Assembly: GCA_903932805.1 (NCBI GenBank)
Contig: CAIZHO010000199.1
Location: 1 to 9,117, forward strand
Source: an uncultured Roseiflexaceae bacterium
GTDB taxonomy: Bacteria; Chloroflexota; Chloroflexia; Chloroflexales; Roseiflexaceae
Reading direction: 5' to 3'
DNA length: 9,117 nucleotides
A program made the translations under genes and the position numbers. Position 1 is the stretch's first letter, and each line of letters opens with the position of its first letter. The notes under the pieces were generated by a model, which was not told the origin of the DNA, ran no database searches, and saw nothing but the letters and a program-made list of their open reading frames with translations. Below, piece after piece: positions 1 to 6,177 of this stretch.

Positions 1-334
1 GGTATCAACATCATGGCCTTTGTGAAGGACTACAACGAGAAGACTTCTTCTCAGTTGGGTAGCACCATCCCTGTCGAAATCACCGTCTACAGCGATCGGT
101 CATTCACCTTCATCCTCAAGACCCCTCCCGCATCCGACTTGCTCCGCAAGGCAGCCAAGGTCGAGCGCGGTTCGGGCACCCCCAAATCGCACCACAGTCG
201 GCTCGATTAGCCGCAAGCAGTTGCGCGCACTGGCCGAACAAAAGATGACCGATTTGAACGCTGTCTCGGTCGAAGCCGCCGAAAACACCATCGCCGGCAC
301 CGCTCGCAGCATGGGCATCAAGATCACCGAATAA
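1..334 (+). CDS. rplK: 50S ribosomal protein L11, 5' truncated and frameshifted
   Basis: L11 binds the GTPase-associated region of 23S rRNA at the base of the L7/L12 stalk. The window opens inside the gene: the first residues, GINIMAF, match the GVNIMxF segment near residue 32 of the family, so about 30 N-terminal codons are missing. The frame then runs through the L11 signature ([20 protein letters not shown]) to GSGTP, meets a stray base in CCCCCAAA at 179-186, and stops at 208-210. Skipping one base there restores a fully colinear C-terminal half ([16 protein letters not shown], later EGTARSMG-like [13 protein letters not shown]) ending at TAA 332-334. The exact colinearity suggests a single recent insertion or a sequencing error, not an old pseudogene. 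Programmed +1 slippage on CCC-A is a less likely alternative. rplA follows after 52 bases, as is usual. The identity is certain; the functional state is not. Confidence 0.9.
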
Positions 335-344
335 TTCTATAGCT

Positions 345-375
345 CGTGGGAGGGGTACGCCCCGCATGCACCACG
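345..375 (+). promoter_or_regulatory. Hairpin just upstream of the rplA ribosome binding site
   Basis: CGTGG (345-349) can pair with CCACG (371-375), enclosing a GGGG-TACG-CCCC hairpin (352-363). The outer arm ends two bases before the rplA Shine-Dalgarno GGAGG (377-381). L1 is known to repress its own operon by binding mRNA. Whether this hairpin is such a site is inference from position only; I cannot match it to the L1 binding consensus. Confidence 0.3.
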
Positions 376-386
376 TGGAGGACAAC

Positions 387-1106
387 ATGGCAAAGAAACA
401 CGGGAAGAAATATCTCGAGGCAGCAAAGAAGGTCGACGAGAGCAAGCTGTATGCTCCAGCCGACGCCATCCGTTTGGTCAAAGAAACGTCGTACACCAAG
501 TTCGACGGCTCGGTCGAGGTTCACCTGCGCCTCGGCATTGACCCACGCCAAGCGGACCAAAACATCCGCTCCACCGTCGCCCTGCCACACGGAACCGGCA
601 AAACCGTCCGTGTGTTGGTCTTCGCACAAGGTGATGCTGCAGTCGCAGCGCGCGAAGCCGGCGCAGATTTCGTTGGTGCCGACGAGTTGATCGCCCAGAT
701 CGACCGCGAGAATTTCTTCGACTTCGATATCGCCATCGCCACCACTGACATGATGGCCAAGGTCGGCCGCGTCGCCCGAAAGCTCGGACCACGTGGCTTG
801 ATGCCGAACCCCAAGTCTGGCACTGTTGTCGCTGGCGACGACTTGGCACGCACCATCAAGGAAGTCCGCGGTGGTCGTGTTGAGTTCCGCAATGACAAGA
901 CCGGTTTGTTGCACGTCGCCGTCGGGAAGGTCAGCTTCACCGACGAACAGATCACCCAGAACATCGCGTCTCTGATGGAGTCCGTCAAGGCCACCAAGCC
1001 ATCGTCCATCAAAGGTACATTCGTTCGATCAGTGACGTTCACCAGCACCATGGGACCTGGTATCGCCGTAGACCCGACGGCAGCACAGGCCATGTCAACC
1101 AACTAG
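387..1106 (+). CDS. rplA: 50S ribosomal protein L1
   Basis: L1 forms the mobile L1 stalk of the large subunit, helps release E-site tRNA, and in many bacteria represses translation of its own operon. The protein has 239 residues, close to the family's usual 225-240. The signature KLGPRGLMPNPKSGT lies at residues 132-146 and the N-terminal lysine-rich helix (MAKKHGKKY) is typical. I chose ATG 387 over the in-frame ATG 366 because GGAGG at 377-381 sits 5 bases before it and because MAKK is the family's normal start. It follows rplK and is probably cotranscribed with it. A 12-bp hairpin and a new promoter come after the stop, so rplJ can also be transcribed independently. Confidence 0.97.
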   Translation: MAKKHGKKYLEAAKKVDESKLYAPADAIRLVKETSYTKFDGSVEVHLRLGIDPRQADQNIRSTVALPHGTGKTVRVLVFAQGDAAVAAREAGADFVGADELIAQIDRENFFDFDIAIATTDMMAKVGRVARKLGPRGLMPNPKSGTVVAGDDLARTIKEVRGGRVEFRNDKTGLLHVAVGKVSFTDEQITQNIASLMESVKATKPSSIKGTFVRSVTFTSTMGPGIAVDPTAAQAMSTN

Positions 1107-1117
1107 CCCACCCACCG

Positions 1118-1145
1118 CAAACCGGGTTGCACGCAGCCCGGTTTG
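1118..1145 (+). terminator. Stem-loop after rplA, overlapping the rplJ promoter
   Basis: A 12-bp stem (1118-1129 with 1134-1145, one G-T pair) closes a 4-base CACG loop just downstream of the rplA stop. There is no T-tract, so it may be a weak terminator, an mRNA 3' stabiliser or only a pause site. Its descending arm overlaps the -35/spacer of the predicted rplJ promoter. Confidence 0.45.
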
Positions 1146-1156
1146 TCTGGTATACT
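1127..1156 (+). promoter_or_regulatory. Predicted rplJL promoter (extended -10)
   Basis: TTGCAC (1127-1132), an 18-base spacer and TATACT (1151-1156) preceded by TGG form a sigma70-type promoter with an extended -10. The start would lie near 1163, ahead of the structured leader, which fits the known arrangement of a separate rplJL transcript. Confidence 0.6.
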
Positions 1157-1182
1157 CCAACAGGAACTTCATACGACCAGAG

Positions 1183-1287
1183 ACCGTCGGTGCCGCTCAG
1201 GCATAAAGGGGTACATCCCTACCGACCGAGGTGAGCCCCCCACACTTGCTGTGCACGGGTTACCGCGTCTCGTATGCGGTAACCCGT
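1183..1287 (+). promoter_or_regulatory. L10-type autoregulatory leader of rplJL
   Basis: The leader folds into a plausible ribosomal protein L10 leader. GTCGGT (1186-1191) pairs with ACCGAC (1221-1226). ACC (1183-1185) pairs with GGT (1230-1232) across a 3-base CGA bulge, as in a kink-turn. Two small hairpins sit inside (GCC/GGC at 1192-1202 and AGGG/CCCT at 1207-1220). A perfect 12-bp stem follows (1255-1266 with 1276-1287, 9-base loop), trailed by TTTGGTT, which resembles an attenuator. In known systems the L10-(L7/L12) complex binds this region to repress its own synthesis. The fold is read by eye; the regulatory role is inferred from family knowledge and position. Confidence 0.7.
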
Positions 1288-1325
1288 TTGGTTATCTCTA
1301 ATCTACACAAGGAGGGGGGTGAAAT

Positions 1326-1862
1326 ATGCCAACACAACGCAAAATCGAGACAGTATCTGAATTGACCGAAAAGATGTCACGGATGCAAGCCGTCATCGTT
1401 GCTGACTACCGCGGTATCACCGTGGCCGAAGTGACGAAGCTGCGCAACAAAATCCGTCCGCTCGGTGGTGAATTCGTTGTCGCCAAGAACACCCTTGCCT
1501 TGATTTCTGCCAAAGAGACCGGTTACGCCGGGATCGAGCCTGCTTTGAAGGGCCCAACCGCACTGTGCTTCGCCTATGGTGATGTCGCAGCAGTGGCCAA
1601 AGCGATCAAAGAAGTCAACGCCGAAATCAAAAAGCTGTCGTTCCGTGGCGCTATGCTGGGTACGGTGTACATTGACGGTGCTGATGCACTCGACAAGGTC
1701 GCCAGCGTACCTACCCGCCCCGAAATTCTGTCCCAGATCGTCGGAGTCATCGCCGCACCGCTCACCGGTGTCGTCGGGATCCTCGACAGTGTCGCCACTG
1801 GCGTCATCTACGCGGTTCAGGGTCGTGCCGACAAACTCGGCGGCGACGACAAGGCTGCCTAA
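1326..1862 (+). CDS. rplJ: 50S ribosomal protein L10
   Basis: L10 anchors the L7/L12 dimers to the ribosome's stalk base. The protein has 178 residues, usual for the family. The N-terminal rRNA-binding domain is recognisable (AVIVADYRGITVAEVTKLR near residues 22-40, then FVVAKNTL), as is the C-terminal helix that binds L7/L12. Start ATG 1326 follows a strong Shine-Dalgarno (AAGGAGG at 1309-1315, continuing as a G-run). The gene lies 57 bases before rplL, with which it is surely cotranscribed. The long leader upstream is the likely feedback site for the L10-L7/L12 complex. Confidence 0.97.
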   Translation: MPTQRKIETVSELTEKMSRMQAVIVADYRGITVAEVTKLRNKIRPLGGEFVVAKNTLALISAKETGYAGIEPALKGPTALCFAYGDVAAVAKAIKEVNAEIKKLSFRGAMLGTVYIDGADALDKVASVPTRPEILSQIVGVIAAPLTGVVGILDSVATGVIYAVQGRADKLGGDDKAA

Positions 1863-1919
1863 ACAGCCCTGCGTCCACCATTCATCTGTGTATCAACATT
1901 ACTTCTGAGGAGTACTACT

Positions 1920-2303
1920 GTGTCCGACAAAATCAACAAAATTGTGAGCGCAATCGAAGAACTGAATGTTCTTGAACTGGTCGAGCTGAAGAAGACCATG
2001 GAAGACAAGTGGGGCGTTACCGCCGCCGCTCCGATGATGATGGGTGCTATGGCACCTGCAGCTGGTGCTCCTGCAGCAGCAGCCGAAGAAAAGACCGAGT
2101 TTGACGTCATCCTCAAGGATGCCGGCGCAAACAAGATCAACGTCATCAAGGTCGTTCGCGAAATCACCAGCCTGGGCCTCAAAGAAGCCAAGGACCTGGT
2201 CGATGGCGCACCAAAGGCCGTCAAGGAAGCTGCTTCGAAAGAAGAAGCCGACCAGATCAAGGCCAAGTTGGTCGAAGCTGGCGCAACCGTCGAAATCAAG
2301 TAA
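1920..2303 (+). CDS. rplL: 50S ribosomal protein L7/L12
   Basis: L7/L12 is the multicopy stalk protein that recruits and stimulates translation GTPases. The 127 residues show the standard plan: an N-terminal dimerisation and L10-binding helix pair (about 1-32), an Ala/Pro/Met-rich flexible hinge (about 34-57), and the globular C-terminal domain (about 58-127) with the conserved [20 protein letters not shown] stretch that contacts factors. The start is GTG at 1920, supported by TGAGGAG at 1906-1912. No ATG gives a better start. A hairpin terminator follows 16 bases after the stop, closing the ribosomal protein unit. Confidence 0.97.
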   Translation: MSDKINKIVSAIEELNVLELVELKKTMEDKWGVTAAAPMMMGAMAPAAGAPAAAAEEKTEFDVILKDAGANKINVIKVVREITSLGLKEAKDLVDGAPKAVKEAASKEEADQIKAKLVEAGATVEIK

Positions 2304-2319
2304 TACGGATTTCGCCCAG

Positions 2320-2350
2320 ACCGGCCGAGGCAATTGCCTCGGCCGGTTTG
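2320..2350 (+). terminator. Terminator of the rplJL unit
   Basis: A perfect 12-bp GC-rich stem (2320-2331 with 2336-2347) closes an AATT loop and is followed by TTG. The T-tract is short, but the position right after rplL and the stem strength make it the natural end of the ribosomal transcript. Confidence 0.75.
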
Positions 2351-2351
2351 C

Positions 2352-2359
2352 TATAGAAT
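2352..2359 (+). promoter_or_regulatory. Possible -10 element for the 2372 gene
   Basis: TATAGAAT lies 12 bases before ATG 2372. If it is a -10 box, transcription would start only about 5-6 bases before the ATG, giving a nearly leaderless mRNA. That would fit the absence of any Shine-Dalgarno there. No good -35 is visible because that region is the preceding terminator stem. Confidence 0.3.
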
Positions 2360-2371
2360 CGACCACACACT

Positions 2372-2713
2372 ATGCGTAGACCCATCTATCGAGACAGCGA
2401 CCACGAACTCCTCGGATTTGTCATCTCAGGCGCCGACCGCTGGCGCGCTCTCACCGTGTTCGGCGGCATCCTCGGCACCTTCGCATCTGAGAGCGACGCG
2501 AGCGCGCATGTCGTCAGACGCGGTCTGCCGTCACTCGCCGCCCACTGGCAATACTACGACACGAGCGCAGACCAATGGCATACCTGCCTCATCCAAGAGG
2601 CTCACGAATCAACCGTCACCATTGTGCTCGGGTATACATCGGAACCTGGTGCGCCGACCAAAACACTATCTGCCGACGATTTTGCACGCGGCGACATCCT
2701 CACCCTCGAATAA
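2372..2713 (+). CDS. Conserved-looking hypothetical protein, 113 aa
   Basis: I do not recognise this protein. It is soluble (no signal peptide or membrane segment), acidic, and rich in aromatic and beta-type residues. The N-terminal half (about 3-52: YRDSDHELLGFVISG, then W-alternating hydrophobics and GILGTFASESDA) looks like a small beta-sheet domain. The second half (about 58-113) is again strand-like around WHTCLIQEAHESTVTIVLGY. Codon use is strongly GC-biased at the third position like its neighbours, supporting a real gene. The start ATG 2372 has no Shine-Dalgarno but a -10-like box just upstream. It stands alone after the rplL terminator and is convergent with the epimerase. No function is proposed. 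Confidence 0.7.
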   Translation: MRRPIYRDSDHELLGFVISGADRWRALTVFGGILGTFASESDASAHVVRRGLPSLAAHWQYYDTSADQWHTCLIQEAHESTVTIVLGYTSEPGAPTKTLSADDFARGDILTLE

Positions 2714-2760
2714 TACGACCAGCGGCAGAACGGGCTGTACATACGCATGCCGACGACGTC

Positions 2761-2820
2761 CGGCGGCGACGTTTGTGTGGTGCGCTGCACCACACGGAGG
2801 CCTGCCGACAGGAGCCGCCG
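2761..2820. other. Branched inverted-repeat structure between convergent genes
   Basis: An outer stem CGGCGGC/GCCGCCG (2761-2767 with 2814-2820) encloses a perfect 9-bp hairpin (2775-2783 with 2787-2795, loop GCT) and a 4-bp hairpin (CCTG/CAGG, 2801-2812). It lies in the 165-base gap between the plus-strand gene ending at 2713 and the minus-strand gene ending at 2879. A shared transcription-end structure is the simplest reading. No T-tract abuts it on the plus strand. Confidence 0.4.
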
Positions 2821-2878
2821 CCACCAGCATCTGTTGCGACGCAGGCGTAGCCTTTTCCCAAAAACGAAAAACCACCTT

Positions 2879-3832
2879 CTACTGATTGGGGAGCCGCACG
2901 CTTTGTTGCCACGACACCGCCTGCCGAATCCCCGTGGGGAGATCGATGGTCGGTGTATAGCCGAGGAGTTCTTTGGCACGGCGCAAATCGGCAATGTAAT
3001 ACGACACCTCGCCGATCCGTTTGCTCTCTTCGATGCGGATATCGGGTTGTGCGTTGCCGACTGCAGCCGCCACATGCTGTGCCATCTCGACTAATGTACT
3101 CCCTACCCCATACGCCAGGTTAATGGTGGCGGCAGTGATGTGCCGGTGCGTGAGTGCATCGATCCCGCGCAGGATGCCGGCTACACAATCGTCGACATGG
3201 GTGAAATCGAGCTTTTTTTCGCGCCCATAGACCGTCACCGGGCGGCCCGCACGGAGTTCACGGATAAACAGCGGGATGACCCGTTCCATCCGCTCGATAT
3301 CGTTGTCATAGCGGCCATAGACATTCGAAAAGCGAAAGACGATATACGGCAGCCCATAGCACCGCGCATACGAATAGACCAGTGACTCCCCGGCTATTTT
3401 GCTGGCCGAGTAAGGGCTTTCGGTGTAGGCGAAATCAGCGGTCTGCTCGTCGGTCAGGTAGCGATTGATGTCGCCGTAGACCTCACGCGATGATGCAAAA
3501 ACGACGGGGAGCTGTTGTGCACGGCAGTACTCGAGGACATTGAAGGTCGAATTAATGTTTTCGAGCGCTCGGTGCGGTTGTTCAACCAGCTCGTGCACTT
3601 TGGCATTTGCTGCCAAATGGACCACGACGTCGACTGCTGGGTAGGCGGTGCCGCCGATCCCACCAACAAAATCGCGATACGGCATACCCAGGTCCTGCAA
3701 CAGGGTGGGAAAAGCATCGGTCCAGGTGTTTTGGCGGCGATCGACCCCAAAGACCGCATGCCCCAGGGTCACCAATGCGAGGCCAAGATTGGTGCCGATT
3801 TGGCCACTCGAACCGGTAATCAATACCCGCAT
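2879..3832 (-). CDS. NAD-dependent epimerase/dehydratase (sugar-nucleotide, extended SDR)
   Basis: A 317-residue extended short-chain dehydrogenase of the UDP-glucose 4-epimerase/GDP-mannose dehydratase type, acting in the cytosol on a nucleotide sugar. Visible: the Rossmann motif GSSGQIG (residues 7-13), Asp31 after the second strand (VDRR), which favours NAD(H), HLAA (72-75), SSREVYG (114-120) before the active site, the catalytic YSASK (Tyr141, Lys145), and RFSNVYG (167-173). The exact sugar substrate cannot be read. I chose ATG 3832 over the ATG 39 bases upstream (3871) because it directly starts MRVLITG, the normal beginning of the fold, and follows GGTGAGG at 5 bases. A strong terminator lies just upstream (3852-3884), separating it from purQ. 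No polysaccharide genes are nearby. Confidence 0.9.
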   Translation of the reverse strand: MRVLITGSSGQIGTNLGLALVTLGHAVFGVDRRQNTWTDAFPTLLQDLGMPYRDFVGGIGGTAYPAVDVVVHLAANAKVHELVEQPHRALENINSTFNVLEYCRAQQLPVVFASSREVYGDINRYLTDEQTADFAYTESPYSASKIAGESLVYSYARCYGLPYIVFRFSNVYGRYDNDIERMERVIPLFIRELRAGRPVTVYGREKKLDFTHVDDCVAGILRGIDALTHRHITAATINLAYGVGSTLVEMAQHVAAAVGNAQPDIRIEESKRIGEVSYYIADLRRAKELLGYTPTIDLPTGIRQAVSWQQSVRLPNQ

Positions 3833-3851
3833 ATGCCCCTCACCATTCGTC

Positions 3852-3884
3852 AAAAAAGGGCAATCGACCATGCGCCGATTGCCC
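3852..3884 (-). terminator. Intrinsic terminator after purQ
   Basis: On the minus strand a perfect 9-bp stem GGGCAATCG/CGATTGCCC (3884-3876 with 3866-3858) is followed immediately by six T (3857-3852). It begins 25 bases after the purQ stop. The T-run ends only about 20 bases before the epimerase ATG, so it could also act as an attenuator for that gene. Confidence 0.85.
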
Positions 3885-3909
3885 CGTTGCTCGTGCTGAC
3901 GCCAGACAG

Positions 3910-4686
3910 CTAAATGTGCGTCACCCAGTTGATACCATTGCGAAAAATCGCCAACCCATCACCGTGCGTGCGCGACTCGCGGGTCCAACGCGGATGCTGC
4001 CATGGGGTCAACGCATTTTCGGGGTGCGGCATCATCCCCATAATCCGACCCGATGCGTCGCAGACGGCAGCGATGCCATGGTACGAACCGTTGGGGTTGG
4101 CCGGGTATGCCTCGGTCGGTTGGTCGTCGGTACCGAGATAGCGGAACGCCACCTGGCCATTCGCTGCAAGGGCATCGAGGGCGGCATCGGACTGCATCAC
4201 AAAGCGACCTTCGCCATGCGCAACGGGTACTTCGATCGGTGCATCGATACCCTGCGTGAACACGCTCCGGCTTGCCCCGGCGGCCAGGCGCACCCAGCGG
4301 CATTCGAACCGGCCAGACGCGTTGTGGGTGAGTGACGCACTGAGCTGGGACAATGTTGCACCGGGGAGCAGGCCAGATTTGACGAGTACTTGGAACCCAT
4401 TGCAGATGCCGAGGATGGCACGTCCGTCTTCAACGAAGCGGCGCATTTGGTCTTCGAGACGATGCCGGATATCGAGCGCCAGCATGGCACCTGCGCCGAG
4501 GTGGTCGCCATACGAAAACCCGCCCGGCACGATCAGCATGGCATAGTCAAGCAGCGACACAGAGCCATCAATCAGACGGCCGATGTGCACGATGTCTGGG
4601 CTACCACCAGCCATGGTAACGGCACGAGCGGCGTCACCATCACGGTTAATGCCTGCGGCGCGGACGATGATGACACGTGGGCTCAT
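3910..4686 (-). CDS. purQ: Phosphoribosylformylglycinamidine synthase subunit PurQ (glutaminase)
   Basis: PurQ is the class I glutamine amidotransferase subunit that supplies ammonia to PurL for the FGAR-to-FGAM step of purine synthesis. The 258 residues contain the oxyanion/substrate segment PGGFSYGDHLGAGA (54-67), the nucleophile Cys95 in LGICNGFQVL, and the His221/Glu223 pair in MPHPENA. The PurQ-specific NPNGSYHGIAAVCD stretch (197-210) separates it from other amidotransferases. The N-terminal motif reads GINRDGD where many PurQ have G(T/S)NCD. Start ATG 4686 follows GGGAG at 7 bases, which lies inside the end of the kinase gene. The two genes are 4 bases apart, implying cotranscription. 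No purL or purS is in the window. A terminator follows 25 bases after the stop. Confidence 0.95.
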   Translation of the reverse strand: MSPRVIIVRAAGINRDGDAARAVTMAGGSPDIVHIGRLIDGSVSLLDYAMLIVPGGFSYGDHLGAGAMLALDIRHRLEDQMRRFVEDGRAILGICNGFQVLVKSGLLPGATLSQLSASLTHNASGRFECRWVRLAAGASRSVFTQGIDAPIEVPVAHGEGRFVMQSDAALDALAANGQVAFRYLGTDDQPTEAYPANPNGSYHGIAAVCDASGRIMGMMPHPENALTPWQHPRWTRESRTHGDGLAIFRNGINWVTHI

Positions 4687-4690
4687 GCTA

Positions 4691-5995
4691 TTACTCCCAT
4701 CGGAATTCTATTTCGACCTCACCGATACGGATCCGGTCGCCCGGTCGCAATGGTTGGGGAGTTTGTGCGGCGACGGGCAATCCGTTGAGCTGTGTGCCAT
4801 TGAGCGAACCGAGATCCTGGAGCAGATGTTCGCCGTTTTGCTCGATGATGAGCGCGTGGCTCCGTGAGGCAACACCACGATCATAATCGGCCAAGTCAAT
4901 CTCGGGGAACAAGCGATTGGCAGGGTCACGTCGACCGATACGCGCAGGGAACCGATCCAAACGCACGCGATTGGATCCACGCGGGGACGCCACGATGAGC
5001 AAGACCGTCTGCTTGTCTTCGCCACCGAGCGGCTTGCCGCAACTATTGCAGAAGCGCGAATCGATACGGTTGACGTTGCGACAGTTTTTGCAGGTCTGCA
5101 CCCCCTCGGTGTGCCCGGCAGGAATAATCGGCGGTGGGGAGACTCCGACCGTGGGGTCATTGTAGTGCTCGCCGAGACAGGCCAAAAGTGCTTCGGCCAT
5201 TGCACCGGCGGACTGAAAGCGCTTGTCGGGATCGTGTTCCATCGATTTGACAATGATTTCTTCGAGCTCAGGGGTCACCGTCGCGTTCAGACGCCGTATC
5301 GAGCCGATTGTCGGCTGGTGCAGGGGCACGGGAGTAATATTGGTGAGCAGATGGAGCAACGTCGAACCAAGACCATAGACGTCGGATCGAGCATCGGTCT
5401 GGCCTTTGCCGTATTGTTCGGGTGGTGCATAGCCAGCCGAACCCATGGCCACGGTGTCTTTGCTCTGGCCTTTTTTGTGGGTGCGAGCGACACCAAAGTC
5501 GATGAGCTTGATGACCCGATCCGCACGCAACATGACGTTTGATGGTTTGATATCGCGATAGATAATCGGCGGGGTACGGGTATGCAAATACTCGAGTACC
5601 CGCGCAACCTGGATACACACACTACTCACCTGAACGGCTGCCAATGGCGCGTTGACCGTGCGGATCCGCTCATCGAGTGTCTGCCCGGGCACAAACTCCA
5701 TCACGATACAGGGCCACTGATTGTGCGTGAATATTTCGGATACTGCAGGCAAATTCGGGTGGGCGAGGCTCCGCAGGAGCTCCGCTTCTTGGAGGAACAG
5801 TCTGCGCTGATCAGACTCCTCCACCGGGCGCATCTCATCGGTCGGGAAGAGCTCTTTGAGCGCCCAGACGGTATGATCTGCCATACGCATGACACGATAC
5901 ACCGCGCCCATCCCGCCTCGACCAATCATGGCCAACACACGGTAGTCTGAGAGCGCCCCTGTCACAATGCTGTTATTCGCTAAATAATCTCTCAT
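4691..5995 (-). CDS. Hanks-type Ser/Thr protein kinase with zinc ribbon and FHA domain
   Basis: A 434-residue soluble signalling kinase. Kinase domain (about 18-275): glycine loop GRGGMGAV (25-32), Lys47 (ALKEL), Glu70, catalytic loop YRDIKPSN (146-153, Asp148, with Tyr replacing the usual His), DFG (167-169), and APPEQY in place of APE. After a Pro-rich linker comes a four-cysteine zinc ribbon (C302, C305, C316, C319), then an FHA domain (about 330-434) with GRR (354-356), SRSHA (377-381) and LGSLNGT (395-401), which binds phosphothreonine. No membrane helix or PASTA repeat is seen. All catalytic residues are present, so it should be active. ATG 5995 has no clear Shine-Dalgarno; GTG at residue 11 is an alternative. 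It heads a unit with purQ. Its phosphorylation targets are unknown. Confidence 0.94.
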   Translation of the reverse strand: MRDYLANNSIVTGALSDYRVLAMIGRGGMGAVYRVMRMADHTVWALKELFPTDEMRPVEESDQRRLFLQEAELLRSLAHPNLPAVSEIFTHNQWPCIVMEFVPGQTLDERIRTVNAPLAAVQVSSVCIQVARVLEYLHTRTPPIIYRDIKPSNVMLRADRVIKLIDFGVARTHKKGQSKDTVAMGSAGYAPPEQYGKGQTDARSDVYGLGSTLLHLLTNITPVPLHQPTIGSIRRLNATVTPELEEIIVKSMEHDPDKRFQSAGAMAEALLACLGEHYNDPTVGVSPPPIIPAGHTEGVQTCKNCRNVNRIDSRFCNSCGKPLGGEDKQTVLLIVASPRGSNRVRLDRFPARIGRRDPANRLFPEIDLADYDRGVASRSHALIIEQNGEHLLQDLGSLNGTQLNGLPVAAQTPQPLRPGDRIRIGEVEIEFRWE

Positions 5996-6022
5996 AGACC
6001 ATTTCGTTCTGCGTGATGTTGT

Positions 6023-6031
6023 ATTTTAACA
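6023..6031 (-). promoter_or_regulatory. Predicted promoter of the kinase-purQ unit
   Basis: On the minus strand TGTTAAAAT forms an extended -10 element (TGn plus TAAAAT), without a good -35. Transcription would begin near 6016, about 20 bases before ATG 5995. Confidence 0.45.
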
Positions 6032-6058
6032 TTTTCTCAGCATCAGAAAATGAGAAAA
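6032..6058. promoter_or_regulatory. Inverted repeat at the kinase promoter, possible operator
   Basis: A perfect 8-bp inverted repeat, TTTTCTCA (6032-6039) and TGAGAAAA (6051-6058), with an 11-base spacer lies directly against the predicted -10 of the kinase, covering the -35 region. The centre-to-centre distance (19 bases, about two helical turns) suits a dimeric transcription factor. It is AT-rich in GC-rich surroundings. No regulator is known from the sequence. Confidence 0.45.
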
Positions 6059-6120
6059 CTGGCGCAACGTCTTTCAGGCTCGTCCTTGCCAAGCTATATG
6101 AAACCGAAACAATAGACTGA

Positions 6121-6148
6121 TTGTTTGTCAGTAGGAAGCGAGTATGAT
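6121..6148 (+). promoter_or_regulatory. Possible promoter of the haem-binding-domain gene
   Basis: TTGTTT (6121-6126), a 16-base spacer and TATGAT (6143-6148) form a moderate sigma70-like promoter about 30 bases before the start codon. A short inverted repeat, ACTGA/TCAGT (6116-6120 with 6128-6132), overlaps the -35. Confidence 0.35.
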
Positions 6149-6177
6149 GCGTATACAGAGAATAAGAGGAGATGTGT

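Noticed and set aside
2334..2885. 183-codon frame overlapping the 113-aa gene
   Set aside because: It begins in the rplL terminator, is low-complexity Ser/Thr/Pro-rich, and the alternative frame has better codon bias and a folded-protein pattern.
3515..3913. Open frames on the plus strand opposite the epimerase
   Set aside because: They are antisense shadows of a well-supported minus-strand Rossmann enzyme, with no start signals or recognisable motifs.
5111..5542. 143-codon plus-strand open frame opposite the kinase
   Set aside because: It lies wholly within the kinase domain on the other strand and has no domain of its own.
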